From the NCBI GenBank assembly GCA_963795665.1, contig CAWCIP010000005.1, positions 62,001 to 126,000 of the forward strand: a stretch of DNA of 64,000 bases, in the 5' to 3' direction. Below the pieces are notes generated by a model. The model was not told the DNA's origin. It did not search any database and worked only from the letters and a program-made list of their open reading frames with translations. The stretch is from DASUPK01 sp963795665 (GTDB taxonomy: Bacteria > Actinomycetota > Thermoleophilia > Solirubrobacterales > 70-9). Shown in pieces: positions 7,186-16,237 of this stretch. Each line of letters starts with the position of its first letter. Within the stretch, counting starts at the first letter, position 1. The position numbers and the translations under genes were made by a program.

Positions 7186-9666
7186 CACGACTGTCCCGAT
7201 GTGTCGCGTGCGCGGAACGGGCGTCGGGCGGGCGCGACCGTCATCGGCTCGGTCACCGGGCCGGTCGGCGCGTCGTCCGGGCGGCGGCGGACGGTCCTCG
7301 AGCTGCTCGATCGCCGGGATCCTCCAGACGACGCTCGCCAGAACCAGGCCGGCCGCGGCCGAGAGCAGCGCCAGGAAGAGCTGGCCGCCGCCCATCCTGG
7401 TCAGGTCGAAGAAGTCGCGCACCGGCTGCACGGCGAGGATCAGCGCGTAGAGCGCGCCGAGCGCCGCCACCAGGGCGAGCATGTAGCTCTGGATCGCGAT
7501 GTGCTCGCGCCCGGGGCCTCGCTCGAGCAGCAGGATGAAGCAGAGCCCGAGCACGACCAGGGTCGTGGTAGCCGCGGTGCGGCCGGCCTCCAGCGACCCG
7601 CCGAAGACCGTGTCCACCAGGAAGAAGCTCGCCAGCGACGCGGCAGCGATCGCCAGGCCCGCAGGCACGGCGAAGGCCGCCAGCGCTCTCAGCAGGCGCC
7701 CCCTATATAAGGGGCCGTCGCTGGGGGCCAGGGCGAGCACGAAGGAGGGGATCCCGATGGTCAGGAAGGCGGCCACCGTGAGCTGCCTGGGCAGGAAGGG
7801 GAACGCCCAGCCCGGCACGGCCACCAGCACGATCAGCGCGGCGGCGTAGACGGTCTTCGTCACGTAGAGGCGGCCAAGGCGATGGATATTGCGCGCGATG
7901 CGTCGGCCCTCGGCGACCGCCCGTGGCAGGCGTGAGAATTGGTCCTCGAGCAGGACGATGTCGGCAATCCCCTTGGTGATCTGGCTCCCGGAGCCCATCG
8001 CCACCGCCATCCTCGCGCGCTTCAGCGCAGGCACGTCGTTCACCCCGTCCCCGATCATCGCCACGAAGCGGCCGCGGTCGGCGAGCGCCGAGACCAGCGC
8101 CTTCTTCTGCTCCGGCCGGATGCGGCAGAAGATCGTGTTCTCCTCCGCGATGCGCCCGAGCTCGGCGCGCTCCTCGGGCAGGTCGTCCCCGCTGACGACC
8201 CCGGCGCCCCGGGGGATACCGACCGCCGAGGCGACCGCGGTGACGGTCTGAGCCGCGTCGCCGGAGATCAGCTTCAGGTCCATCTCCCGGTCGCGCATGT
8301 ATGAGAGCGTCTCGCGGGCGTCTGGGCGCAGGGTCTCCTCGAGCACGATCAGCGCGATCGGGGTCACCGCCGGAGGTGGGTCGGAGTAGGGGTTGTCGGG
8401 AAGGCCGCCGGAGGCGCGGCCGAAGGCGACCACGCGGCGCCCGGCCTTCGTGTTGGCCTCGAGGCTCCGCTGCAGCGGCACCGGCAGAGCCAGCGACCCG
8501 CGGCTCATGAGCACGTCCGGCGCGCCGAGCACATAGGTCTCGCCCCTGCCGAAGCTCAGCCCGCTCCACTTCCACTCCGAGGAGAAGGGCACCTCCGCCC
8601 GGACCCGCTCGCCGGACGCCGGGTAGTTCTCGGCGATCGCCTCCAGGGTCCGGTTGCGCTCCCCGGAGCTGGCGGCGAACCGTGCCAGCGCCTGCTGGGC
8701 CCCGCTGGCCTCGGAGGGATCCGTCACGTCGACCGAGACCAGCTCGAGCTCGCCGCTGGTCAGCGTGCCGGTCTTGTCGACGCAGATCGTGTCGACCGCC
8801 GCGAGCGCCTCGGTCGCGCTCATCTGCTGGACCAGTGTGTCCAGACGGGCGAGCCGCACCGCCGCGACGGCCAGCGTGACGCTCATCAGCAGGACCAGGC
8901 CCTCGGGGATCAGGGTGATCAGGCCCGCCGTCGCGGTCTGCGCAGCTTCGTGGATCGGCGTGCTGCGCGCCTGCAGGGCGAAGATCAGGACGACCGCGAG
9001 CGGGATCATCAGCCAGGTGCTCGCCTTCAGCACCAGGTTCACCTCGTCCTGAAGCGGAGAGGGCGGGTGGCGGAATGTGCGCGCCTCGCCGGCGACCTGC
9101 TCGGCGTAGCTGTCCTCCCGCACCGCGTCGACCTCGTAGTAGCCCGAGCCGGTGATGCAGAAGGCGGCCGAGAGCGCGCGCTGGCCGACCCGCTTGCGGA
9201 CCCCGTCGGCTTCTCCGGTGAGCACAGACTCATCGAGCGTCAGTCCGCGGCTCTCCGTCACCTCGCCGTCCGCGACCAGCTGGTCACCGGGCTCGACGCG
9301 GATCCAGTCGCCGGGGACGACCTCCTCCGCGCGCAGCTCGACCAGCTCGCCATCCCGGACGACCCGCGCCTTTGGCGCCACCAGCAGGGCGAGGCTCTCC
9401 AGGGTCTCCTTGGCCTTCAGCTCCTGCCGTATCCCGATGTAGCTGTTGATCACCGCGATGAAGCCGAAGAGGGAGTCGGCAAGCAACCCGAGTGCCAGGT
9501 TCGCCAAGAAGAAGACGCCGATGATCAGGTTGAAGAGGGTGAAGACGTTGCCGGCGACGATGCTCGCCACCGAGCGGCTGGTCCGATCCTCGGTCGGGCC
9601 CAGCTTGCGCAGCCGCTTGGCGGCCTCTTTCTCGGACAGCCCACCCGGGTGACGCTGGTCGCTCAC
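7185..9666 (-). CDS. ctpE: CtpE-like cation-transporting P-type ATPase
   Basis: Membrane cation pump of the P-type superfamily. The closest known pattern is mycobacterial CtpE (linked to Ca2+ uptake), which also has about 800 residues. Features in order: TM pair near residues 37-75, actuator TGEADG (about 150), PEGLVLLMS in the central TM helix (about 254-262), phosphorylation motif DKTGTLT (Asp297), hinge MIGDGVNDVPALK (about 520-535) and a hydrophobic C-terminal third (residues about 590-785). As read, the frame runs on into pyruvate kinase. In a CGCCGCCGCCC-type stretch at 7279-7291, removal of one base gives a GC3-rich tail ending ARDTSGQS with TGA at 7185-7187. Start GTG at 9666; TAACAAT upstream is a poor -10. 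Confidence 0.85.
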
Positions 9667-9676
9667 TGCCGCATTG

Positions 9677-10198
9677 TTAGCGAAGCGCGGGGTCCCAGAA
9701 CCATTGCTCGAACTGTCGGACCACTCCGCGTCGCAGGCGGCGCCGGCCGAAGTACGCCAGCTCCTCGCCCGCGATCCACGCGCTGCGCGCGGCCACCCCT
9801 GGAAGTCCAGCCTCGAACGCTCTGAGCCCGATCGGCTGACAGCGGCGGTGGGGCACGATCCGGCGGCGGCTGTCGCGCGGATACGTCTTTGGCAGGCCGG
9901 CGTCGCGGCAGCCGGCGTCCGTGACGACGTTGAGGTAGCGGTCCTCCGGCACGGTCGTCCTGACCAGGACCGGTCCGGCTTCGGGCCGTAGGTCCTCCGG
10001 CCCGTAGGGCTGTCCCTCGAGCAGGCGGTAGACGTTGGCGCGTGCCACCGCCACGGTCAGGCAGAGGTAGACGACCGGAAAGGACTCGGGCGGGTTCCAG
10101 CGGCCACCCCGTACGGCGGCGTGCCGCCCGTCCAGCGGATCGTCCCAGTCGGGGTCCGCGACCCGCAGGTACGGCCCGCCCCGCCGGATCGTCCGCAT
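9677..10198 (-). CDS. RES-domain toxin (NAD+-degrading type)
   Basis: RES proteins are toxins of type II modules; the characterised mycobacterial MbcT degrades NAD+ by phosphorolysis. The 173-residue protein has the conserved start strand with RVADPDWDD, the signature GGRWNPPESFPVVYL (about residues 31-45), an A-x-x-x-V-Y-R-L-L-E helix and RDAGLPKTYP. It ends near GEELAYFGRRRLRRGVVRQFEQWFWD. The start codon is 1 nt from the stop of the upstream antitoxin gene, the usual coupled antitoxin-toxin order. It is complete, with no sign of decay. Activity is inferred from the family, not from this sequence alone. Confidence 0.82.
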   Translation of the reverse strand: MRTIRRGGPYLRVADPDWDDPLDGRHAAVRGGRWNPPESFPVVYLCLTVAVARANVYRLLEGQPYGPEDLRPEAGPVLVRTTVPEDRYLNVVTDAGCRDAGLPKTYPRDSRRRIVPHRRCQPIGLRAFEAGLPGVAARSAWIAGEELAYFGRRRLRRGVVRQFEQWFWDPALR

Positions 10199-10199
10199 C

Positions 10200-10529
10200 T
10201 CAGGCCCAGTCGAAGGACCGGCGGATCAGCGCCTGCAGCTCGTCCTGGCGATTCCTCTCGATCATCTGCAGCATCGAGAGGCCGCCGTAGGCGTCGGCGG
10301 GCCGGCGCGCGATCCCCGGAATACGCTCGGGCTTGAGCCGGTGGCCGAGCAGGTCGCAGATGGCGGCCACGGTCGCGACCTTCGCCATCCGGTTCGAAGG
10401 AACGCCGCGCTCCCGCCACTGCCCCACCGCCTGCCGGCTGACGCCGAACAGGCGACCGAGCTCGGTCTCCGAGAGCTCGAGCGTCTCGGCGATCGGGTCG
10501 AGCAGGGTGGGGGTGAGGACGGGGCTCAT
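10200..10529 (-). CDS. Xre/MbcA-type antitoxin of the RES toxin
   Basis: A 109-residue DNA-binding antitoxin. A helix-turn-helix spans about residues 12-40 (ETELGRLFGVSRQAVGQWRE). The C-terminal part PGIARRPADAYGGLSMLQMI matches the position of the toxin-binding region in Xre/MbcA/ParS antitoxins, where glycine and leucine contacts plug the toxin's NAD+ pocket. It precedes the toxin by 1 nt, so both are probably translated from one mRNA and autorepressed through the helix-turn-helix. TAGGAT lies 9 nt before the ATG. Confidence 0.8.
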   Translation of the reverse strand: MSPVLTPTLLDPIAETLELSETELGRLFGVSRQAVGQWRERGVPSNRMAKVATVAAICDLLGHRLKPERIPGIARRPADAYGGLSMLQMIERNRQDELQALIRRSFDWA

Positions 10530-10538
10530 CTGCAGTCA

Positions 10539-10544
10539 ATCCTA
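10539..10544 (-). promoter_or_regulatory. -10 element of the RES/Xre operon
   Basis: TAGGAT on the minus strand, 9 nt before the antitoxin ATG at 10529. It is the natural site for autorepression by the antitoxin. Confidence 0.45.
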
Positions 10545-10674
10545 GCGCAAGCATTTCGCAAGGTGACCAGGGCGGTTGAGGAGGCGCGACGCTTCCCGAA
10601 AATTGAGTGGTGGCATTCTGTCCAGTCGCTCAGCGGACGGTTGATTCGCCCCGTCAAGGGTCGAAGCAATCAGT

Positions 10675-11868
10675 GTGTCGATTCGGATCGGACGCATCGC
10701 ATTGGCCTTCCTGGTCTTGGCTCTCATCACCGGGTCGGTCGCCGTACCCGCAAGCGCGAGCCACGGTGGCGCCACGGTCGCCAAGAAGTCGAAGTGCAAG
10801 AAGAAGAAGAAGAAGGCGAAGAGGGCCGCCGCCTCAAAGAAGAAGAAGAAGAAGTGCAAGCGCGGCGGCGCCGGTGTCGGCGGCGTGGCGACGAGCCTCC
10901 CCGGGCAGGCGGCCAACCCCACTGTCACTCCTCCTGTCACCCCTCCGCCGGTGGCCGCGCTCAAGGTGAGCAGCGTGAGCGTGGTCGACAATCCGATCCT
11001 CGGGAGCAGGAGCACCCAGGGGCAGGTGACCATTAGCGGCGCGGCGCCGAGCTCGGGTCAGCCGGTGACGCTGGTGAGCACCGATCCGTCGAGGGTCTCG
11101 GTGCCGGGCGCGGTCAACGTCGCCGCGGGCCTGAAGACGGCGACCTTCCCCGTCACCACCTACACCGGGTCGACCATCACCGTCCCGGTCACCGCGAGCA
11201 TCGGAACCAGCTCCAAGCAGGTCAACCTCAAGGTGGTGCAGGAGCCGAGCGTCAAGTCGGTGTCGCTCGCCTACAAATGCTTCCCTAACGTGGGCCTGGT
11301 GGACTTCGGCTCGAACCGCGTCACGCTCGACGTTCCCGCAGCCATCGACTCGCCCGTAAGCCTGTCGAGCAGCAACCCGTTGGCCCTTACGACAGTTCCC
11401 TCCACCGTGACCGTCCAGGCCGGGTCGAGCAGCGCGGCCTTCGGTGTCAACACGCTGCTGCCTGTGGATTCGCCGCCGGGAGTGGCCGTCACGGGCTCCC
11501 TCACGGGCGCCTTCACAACGCAAGCGACCAGTCCCCTCTCCTCGATCCGGACCGTCCTCAGTCCGGCCCCGGTGGTCACGGGCATCTCCGCCACGCCGAC
11601 CAACGTGGCCCCGTCCTCATCTGTGGTGGGCACGGTGACCCTCAACTGCGAGGCCCCAGCCGGCGGCACCACGGTGACGCTCGTCTCTGACAACGCGGGC
11701 GTGACCGTTCAGCCAACCACCAGCGTGTTTGTCCCCGAAGGCAAGCTCAGCGCGACCTTCTCGATCAAGGCCGCTGCCGACGCCAGCGGCGTAGCTCACA
11801 TCGGCGAAACGCCAACCGACGCGGGCTCTCCGCGGGCCACGGTGACCGTCGACAGCACCCCCGTCTGA
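10675..11868 (+). CDS. Secreted protein with Lys/Cys-rich linker and repeated Ig-like domains
   Basis: The 397 residues begin with a signal peptide (about 1-28, hydrophobic LALAFLVLALITGSVAV-like core, cleavage near ASAS). A highly basic linker follows (about residues 36-65: runs of Lys with two Cys), then a Pro/Thr stretch. Three or four Ig-like beta modules of about 90 residues share the pattern 'Gxxxxtv.L' with VTLVSTDPSRVSVP, VSLSSSNPLALTTVP and VTLVSDNAGVTVQP as equivalent strands. This repeat pattern is typical of surface or biofilm Ig-like proteins. The GTG at 10675 is the best start because it leads straight into the signal peptide. Function is unknown. The linker closely resembles that of the secreted protein at 53198. 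Confidence 0.72.
   Translation: MSIRIGRIALAFLVLALITGSVAVPASASHGGATVAKKSKCKKKKKKAKRAAASKKKKKKCKRGGAGVGGVATSLPGQAANPTVTPPVTPPPVAALKVSSVSVVDNPILGSRSTQGQVTISGAAPSSGQPVTLVSTDPSRVSVPGAVNVAAGLKTATFPVTTYTGSTITVPVTASIGTSSKQVNLKVVQEPSVKSVSLAYKCFPNVGLVDFGSNRVTLDVPAAIDSPVSLSSSNPLALTTVPSTVTVQAGSSSAAFGVNTLLPVDSPPGVAVTGSLTGAFTTQATSPLSSIRTVLSPAPVVTGISATPTNVAPSSSVVGTVTLNCEAPAGGTTVTLVSDNAGVTVQPTTSVFVPEGKLSATFSIKAAADASGVAHIGETPTDAGSPRATVTVDSTPV
10782..10860 (+). repeat. AAG-triplet-rich tract coding the Lys/Cys linker
   Basis: Two runs of AAG codons (five and seven units) separated by a short GC-rich stretch. It is protein-coding and not a CRISPR or regulatory repeat. A slippage-prone tract of this kind may vary in length between strains. 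Confidence 0.7.
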
Positions 11869-11902
11869 CTCGAGCCCGAACGCCGACGGCCCTGGGAATC
11901 AC

Positions 11903-11908
11903 TAGGGT
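11903..11908 (+). promoter_or_regulatory. -10 element before the F420-type oxidoreductase gene
   Basis: TAGGGT, 8 nt before the ATG at 11917. The position supports ATG 11917 over the in-frame TTG at 11908. Confidence 0.5.
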
Positions 11909-11916
11909 TGCCGCAC

Positions 11917-12993
11917 ATGGGTTTGAAGCTTGGACTCAACCTCGGCTACTGGGGCATCGGCCCGCAGGGAGACGAGGCGACGGACATCGTGCTCGCTGCC
12001 GAGCGCGCCGGCTTCGACTCGGTGTGGGCGGCCGAGTCCTACGGCTCCGACGCCGTCAGCGTGCTCGCCTATCTGGCCGCGAAGACCGAGACCATCCAGC
12101 TCGGCGCCGCGATCTTCCAGGTCCCCGCCCGCCAGCCGGCGGCCGCGGCGATGGCCGGGGTCACGATTGACGCGCTCTCCGGCGGCCGCTTCATCTTCGG
12201 CTTCGGGCCCTCCGGACCGCAGGTCTCCGAGGGCTGGTACGGCGTGCCCTACGAGAAGCCCTGGGGCCGCACACGCGAGTACGTCGAGATCGTCAGGCAG
12301 ATCGTCGCCCGCGAGGGCCGCGTCGAGTTCGAGGGCAAGCACTTCCAGCTGCCGCTGACGGAGGGCGAAGGAGTCACCGGCCAGGGCAAGGCGCTAAAGC
12401 TCAATGTCCACCCGCTCCGCAACGAGATCCCCATCTACCTCGGCGCCATCGGCCGCAAGTCCGTCGAGCTCGCCGCCGAGGTCGCCGACGGCTGGATCCC
12501 GATCTTCTTCTCGGTCGACAAGTGGGAGGACGCCTGGGGCGAGCACATCGAGGCCGGCCTCCAGAAGAGCGGCCGGACGCGCGATGACTTCGCGGTCTCG
12601 CCATCGGTCCAAGTGGCAATCGACGGCGACCTCGACGCCGCCCGCGGCCTCGTCAAGGCGGGGCTGCTGCTCTACCTCGGCGGCATGGGCTCGAAGAAGA
12701 CGAACTTCTACGCCGACCTGACCCGCCGCTTCGGCTTCGCCGAGGTCGCGGACGAGGTCCAGTCGCTCTACCTCGACGGCAAGCGGGAGGAGGCCTACGC
12801 GGCGATCCCAGATGAGCTGGTCGACGCCACAGCGATGATCGGCACCGAGGACGAGGTCGCCGAGCGCGTCAAGCGCTTCGCCGATGCCGGAGTCGACCGC
12901 ATGATCGTCTCGCCGATGCACGGCAACGCCGAGGAGAACGTGCGGACGCTCGAGAAGCTCGCCGACATGGTCGGCGCTGGATCACCTGCCTGA
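11917..12993 (+). CDS. Luciferase-like (LLM class) F420-dependent oxidoreductase
   Basis: TIM-barrel flavin/F420 oxidoreductase of the bacterial luciferase superfamily. The protein begins MGLKLGLNLGYWG, followed by DIVLAAERAGFDSVWAAES (about residues 24-42). It then has IQLGAAIFQVPARQPAAAAM and the SGGRFIFGFGPSGPQV active-site loop, and ends with EDEVAERVKRFADAGVDRM. The 358-residue length is typical. Specific substrates cannot be assigned from sequence. It is monocistronic, between the Ig-like protein and the transhydrogenase operon, and one of two such enzymes in the window (the other is at 25582). Confidence 0.82.
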   Translation: MGLKLGLNLGYWGIGPQGDEATDIVLAAERAGFDSVWAAESYGSDAVSVLAYLAAKTETIQLGAAIFQVPARQPAAAAMAGVTIDALSGGRFIFGFGPSGPQVSEGWYGVPYEKPWGRTREYVEIVRQIVAREGRVEFEGKHFQLPLTEGEGVTGQGKALKLNVHPLRNEIPIYLGAIGRKSVELAAEVADGWIPIFFSVDKWEDAWGEHIEAGLQKSGRTRDDFAVSPSVQVAIDGDLDAARGLVKAGLLLYLGGMGSKKTNFYADLTRRFGFAEVADEVQSLYLDGKREEAYAAIPDELVDATAMIGTEDEVAERVKRFADAGVDRMIVSPMHGNAEENVRTLEKLADMVGAGSPA

Positions 12994-13046
12994 AAGGTTC
13001 ACTAGATTGCCGCGACCAAGCCCGCAGGGGTTGGTGAATCGTCCAT

Positions 13047-14165
13047 ATGAAGATCGGAGTCCCAAAGGAGACCGCTGAGGGAGAGCGCCGGGTGGCGCTC
13101 GTCCCCGACGTGGTCAAGGCGCTCACCGCCAAGGAGATCGAGGTGGTGGTCGAAGCTGGTGCGGGCCAGGGCGCATCCCATCCCGACTCCGAGTACTCGG
13201 ACGCCGGTGCGAAGGTCGGCGACGACCCCTGGAGCGCCGAGGTCGTGCTCAAGGTGACGCCGCCTACCGACGAGGAGGTCGGCCGCCTGAAGCAGGGCCA
13301 GATCCTGATCGGCTTCCTCGAGCCATTGACCAACCCGGCGCTGGCCAAGTCCCTGGCCGCGGCGGGCGTCACCAGCCTCGCGATGGAGGCGATCCCGCGG
13401 ATCACGCGCGCACAGTCGATGGACGCCCTCTCCTCCCAGGCCAACCTCGGCGGATACATGTCGGTGCTGATCGCGGCCCGGGAGTCCGGCAAGCTCTTCC
13501 CGATGATGACCACGGCGGCGGGGACGATCCCGCCCGCCAAGGTCCTCGTCCTGGGAGCCGGGGTGGCGGGCCTGCAGGCGATCGCCACGGCCAAGCGCCT
13601 CGGCGGCGTCGTCACCGGCTTCGACGTCCGCTCGGTCGTCAAGGAGCAGGTCCAGTCCCTCGGCGGCCGCTTCCTCGAGGTGGAGGCAGTCAAGGACGCC
13701 GAGGGCGAGGGCGGCTACGCGCGACCGCTCACCGACGAGGAGAACGAGAAGCTTCGACAGGAGCTCGGGGAGGCAGCGAAGCGCCAGGACGTGATCATCA
13801 CCACGGCCCAGATCCCCGGGCGGCCCGCGCCGCGCCTGATCACCGCCGAGGCCGTCAAGAGCATGATGCCGGGATCGGTGATCATCGATCTCGCCGCCGA
13901 GACGGGCGGCAACGTCGAGGGCTCGAAGCCGGGTGAGACGGTTGAGGTCGACGGGGTCAAGATCATCGGCCCGGCCAACCTGCCGAGCCAGATGGCCGGC
14001 AACGCCTCGGCGCTCTACGCCAAGAACCTGCAGAACCTGGTCGAGCTCCTGATCGACGACGAGGGCAATCTGAAGGTCGACACCGAGGACGAGGTCATCG
14101 CCGGCTCGCTGCTCACCAAGGACGGCGAGATCGTCAACGAGAGAGCCAAGGAGGCCGCGTCATGA
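13047..14165 (+). CDS. pntAA: NAD(P)+ transhydrogenase, alpha-1 subunit (NAD(H)-binding)
   Basis: Soluble dI component of the proton-translocating transhydrogenase, which exchanges hydride between NADH and NADP+. The 372 residues start KIGVPKETAEGERRVALVP, the AlaDH/PNT N-domain. The Rossmann fold LVLGAGVAGLQAIATAKRLG (about residues 168-187), the mobile-loop region and VIIDLAAETGGN follow. The gene overlaps the next by ATGA (14162-14165). The alpha subunit is split in two here, as in Rhodospirillum and many Actinobacteria. A TAGATT hexamer near 13003 lies about 39 nt upstream, so this operon may have a short leader. Confidence 0.92.
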   Translation: MKIGVPKETAEGERRVALVPDVVKALTAKEIEVVVEAGAGQGASHPDSEYSDAGAKVGDDPWSAEVVLKVTPPTDEEVGRLKQGQILIGFLEPLTNPALAKSLAAAGVTSLAMEAIPRITRAQSMDALSSQANLGGYMSVLIAARESGKLFPMMTTAAGTIPPAKVLVLGAGVAGLQAIATAKRLGGVVTGFDVRSVVKEQVQSLGGRFLEVEAVKDAEGEGGYARPLTDEENEKLRQELGEAAKRQDVIITTAQIPGRPAPRLITAEAVKSMMPGSVIIDLAAETGGNVEGSKPGETVEVDGVKIIGPANLPSQMAGNASALYAKNLQNLVELLIDDEGNLKVDTEDEVIAGSLLTKDGEIVNERAKEAAS

Positions 14166-14497
14166 GCTTGATCACCGAGATCACGATCTTCGTCCTCGCG
14201 GCCTTCGTCGGCTTCGAGGTCATCTCGAAGGTGCCCACCACGCTGCACACGCCGCTGATGTCGCAGACCAACGCGATCCACGGGATCGTCATGCTCGGGG
14301 GGCTGATCGTGATCGGCTCGGCCGACGACTCGCTGGAGAAGATCATCGGCGTGATCGCGATCGCCTTCGGGACGATCAACATCGTCGGCGGCTTCATGGT
14401 CACCGACCGGATGCTCGGCATGTTCCGCGGCCGCGACCGGAAGCCGAAGAAGGAAGCTGCCGAGGAGACGGTGAAGCCGTCGGAGGCCGGTCAGTGA
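14162..14497 (+). CDS. pntAB: NAD(P)+ transhydrogenase, alpha-2 subunit (membrane)
   Basis: Small membrane part of the transhydrogenase proton channel. It has 111 residues with three hydrophobic helices (about residues 3-20, 38-52 and 58-82); TPLMSQTNAIHGIVMLGG is the conserved segment before helix 2. The charged C-terminal tail is rich in Lys/Glu. It overlaps pntAA by 4 nt and pntB by 4 nt, so the three subunits are translationally coupled. Confidence 0.9.
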   Translation: MSLITEITIFVLAAFVGFEVISKVPTTLHTPLMSQTNAIHGIVMLGGLIVIGSADDSLEKIIGVIAIAFGTINIVGGFMVTDRMLGMFRGRDRKPKKEAAEETVKPSEAGQ

Positions 14498-15906
14498 TCC
14501 CAGTCGCAGCGCTGTCGCCGAACAGCGACTTCGTCACCGCCTGCTACATCGTCGCCTTCTCCCTGTTCATCTTCGGGATCCGGCAGGGCACCCACCCGAG
14601 CACCGCCCGCCGCGGCAACATGATTGCCGCGGGCGGGATGCTGATCGCGATCGCGATCACGCTTTCGACGGACGTGATCGGGAATGGCGTGCTGATCCTG
14701 ATCGGCATCCTGATCGGGACCGCGGTCGGGGTGGTCGCCTCCCTCCGGGTAAAGATGACCGACATGCCGCAGATGGTCGCCCTCTACAACGGCGTCGGTG
14801 GTGGGGCGGCCGCGCTGATCTCCTGGTCGGAGTTCCGGCACGTCTCGGCCGGCGGCTCGAGCATCCCGCTCGACATCTTCGTCCCGATCCTCTTCTCCAC
14901 AGTGATCGGCTCGGTCTCCTTCTGGGGATCGAACATCGCCTTCGGCAAGCTCCAGGCCATCATCCCGAGCCGGCCCGTCCAGTTCCCCGGTCAGCACATC
15001 TTCAACGGGCTGCTCCTGGCCGCGATCCTCGCCGGGTGCATCGTCCTCGGAATCGACCACGACTCCCCCTCTCAGGGCCTCTACATCGGGGTGCTGATCG
15101 GCGCGGCCGTCCTCGGCAACCTCTTCGTGCTGCCGATCGGCGGCGCCGACATGCCGGTGGTGATCTCGCTGCTCAACGCCTTCACGGGGCTCGCCGCGGC
15201 GGCGGCCGGTTTCGCCCTCGACAACGTCGTCCTGATCGTCGCCGGCACCCTGGTCGGCTCCTCGGGAACGATCCTGACCCTTGAGATGAGCCGGGCGATG
15301 AACCGCTCGATCAGCAACCTGCTGTTCTCGGGGTTCGGAGCGGTGAGCGCTTCGGCGGGGGAGAGGGAGGAGCGCCCCGTCCACTCGATCGGAGCCGAGG
15401 ACGCCGCGATCAAGCTCGGCTACGCCGACTCCGTGGTCTTCGTCCCCGGATACGGCATGGCGGTGGCCCAGGCCCAGCACGCTGTCAAGGAGCTGTCGGA
15501 CGAGCTCCAGAAGCGCGGGGTGGAGGTCAACTTCGCGATCCACCCGGTCGCCGGCCGGATGCCGGGGCATATGAACGTCCTGCTCGCCGAGGCCGACGTC
15601 CCGTACGAGCAGCTCAAGGAGATGGACGAGATCAACCCCGAGATGCCGCGCACCGACGTGGCGGTGGTGATCGGCGCCAACGACGTCACCAACCCTGCCG
15701 CCAAGGACGACCCCGACTCGCCGATCGCCGGCATGCCGATCATCGAGGTGGACCAGGCGCGCGAGGTGATCGTGATCAAGCGCAGCCTCAGCCCCGGCTT
15801 CGCCGGCATCGACAACGACCTCTTCTACAAGGACAACACCTCGATGCTGTTCAGCGACGCGAAGGGCGCGGCCTCGGACATCGCCGCGCAGGTGGAAGAG
15901 CTGTAG
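14494..15906 (+). CDS. pntB: NAD(P)+ transhydrogenase, beta subunit
   Basis: Membrane and NADP(H)-binding (dIII) subunit. It has 470 residues: about eight or nine TM helices in the first 270, including MTDMPQMVALYNGVGGGAA and PGQHIFNGLLL. The soluble NADP domain has VVFVPGYGMAVAQAQHAV (GYGMAVAQ nucleotide loop), HPVAGRMPGHMNVLLAEA and VVIGANDVTNPAA. The GTG start at 14494 overlaps the pntAB stop. All three subunits are complete, so the enzyme should be functional; it would supply NADPH for biosynthesis or redox defence. Confidence 0.93.
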   Translation: MIPVAALSPNSDFVTACYIVAFSLFIFGIRQGTHPSTARRGNMIAAGGMLIAIAITLSTDVIGNGVLILIGILIGTAVGVVASLRVKMTDMPQMVALYNGVGGGAAALISWSEFRHVSAGGSSIPLDIFVPILFSTVIGSVSFWGSNIAFGKLQAIIPSRPVQFPGQHIFNGLLLAAILAGCIVLGIDHDSPSQGLYIGVLIGAAVLGNLFVLPIGGADMPVVISLLNAFTGLAAAAAGFALDNVVLIVAGTLVGSSGTILTLEMSRAMNRSISNLLFSGFGAVSASAGEREERPVHSIGAEDAAIKLGYADSVVFVPGYGMAVAQAQHAVKELSDELQKRGVEVNFAIHPVAGRMPGHMNVLLAEADVPYEQLKEMDEINPEMPRTDVAVVIGANDVTNPAAKDDPDSPIAGMPIIEVDQAREVIVIKRSLSPGFAGIDNDLFYKDNTSMLFSDAKGAASDIAAQVEEL

Positions 15907-15907
15907 C

Positions 15908-16144
15908 TCAGTCGTTCTTCGGCCGCCGGAAGCGCGGCAGCGCCAGTCCGATGACGAAGCCGAGGATCGCGGCCAGCAGCAGGGCGAAGATCAGCGGGAT
16001 GTTGGTGGTTGAGAAGAAGAACTTCACGTCCACCTTCTGGGTGTTCTGCAGGACGAAGATCACGGCGAGCACCAGCGCGATGACCGTGATGTAGAACCCG
16101 GCACCGCGTTGCTTACCGGGTGTCGGCGAGAGCTCGTCGGACAC
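15908..16144 (-). CDS. LapA-domain (DUF1049) small membrane protein
   Basis: The 78 residues carry two hydrophobic helices (about 16-36 and 46-66) separated by NTQKVDVKFFFSTTNIPL, the conserved LapA/DUF1049 hairpin. The C-terminus is basic (RFRRPKND). LapA-type proteins are linked to lipopolysaccharide assembly in Gram-negatives; in Actinobacteria the role is unclear. The stop lies one base from the pntB stop (convergent). The GTG start is supported by TAGGGT 6 nt upstream. Confidence 0.75.
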   Translation of the reverse strand: MSDELSPTPGKQRGAGFYITVIALVLAVIFVLQNTQKVDVKFFFSTTNIPLIFALLLAAILGFVIGLALPRFRRPKND

Positions 16145-16150
16145 GGCGCG

Positions 16151-16156
16151 ACCCTA
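16151..16156 (-). promoter_or_regulatory. -10 element of the LapA-domain gene
   Basis: TAGGGT on the minus strand with a 6-nt spacer (CGCGCC) before the GTG at 16144. Same geometry as the lhgO, ligase and adenylate cyclase genes. Confidence 0.5.
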
Positions 16157-16224
16157 GCACTGGTTTGACGCTGGTTGGCGAGTCTTCGGTGACGTCCGCG
16201 CCCCTTCGGCCGGTGTCGGCCGCC

Positions 16225-16230
16225 TAGCTT
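16225..16230 (+). promoter_or_regulatory. -10 element of the TVEW surface-protein gene
   Basis: TAGCTT, 7 nt before the GTG at 16238. It supports that GTG as the true start even though the gene is out of frame with it as written. Confidence 0.45.
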
Positions 16231-16237
16231 CACCCGC

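Noticed and set aside
10782..10860. AAG repeat as CRISPR or regulatory repeat
   Set aside because: No spacers; it is an in-frame Lys-coding run in a secreted protein.
14491..15570. 359-codon ORF opposite pntB
   Set aside because: Low-complexity Asp/Arg/His composition and complete overlap with a conserved transhydrogenase gene.
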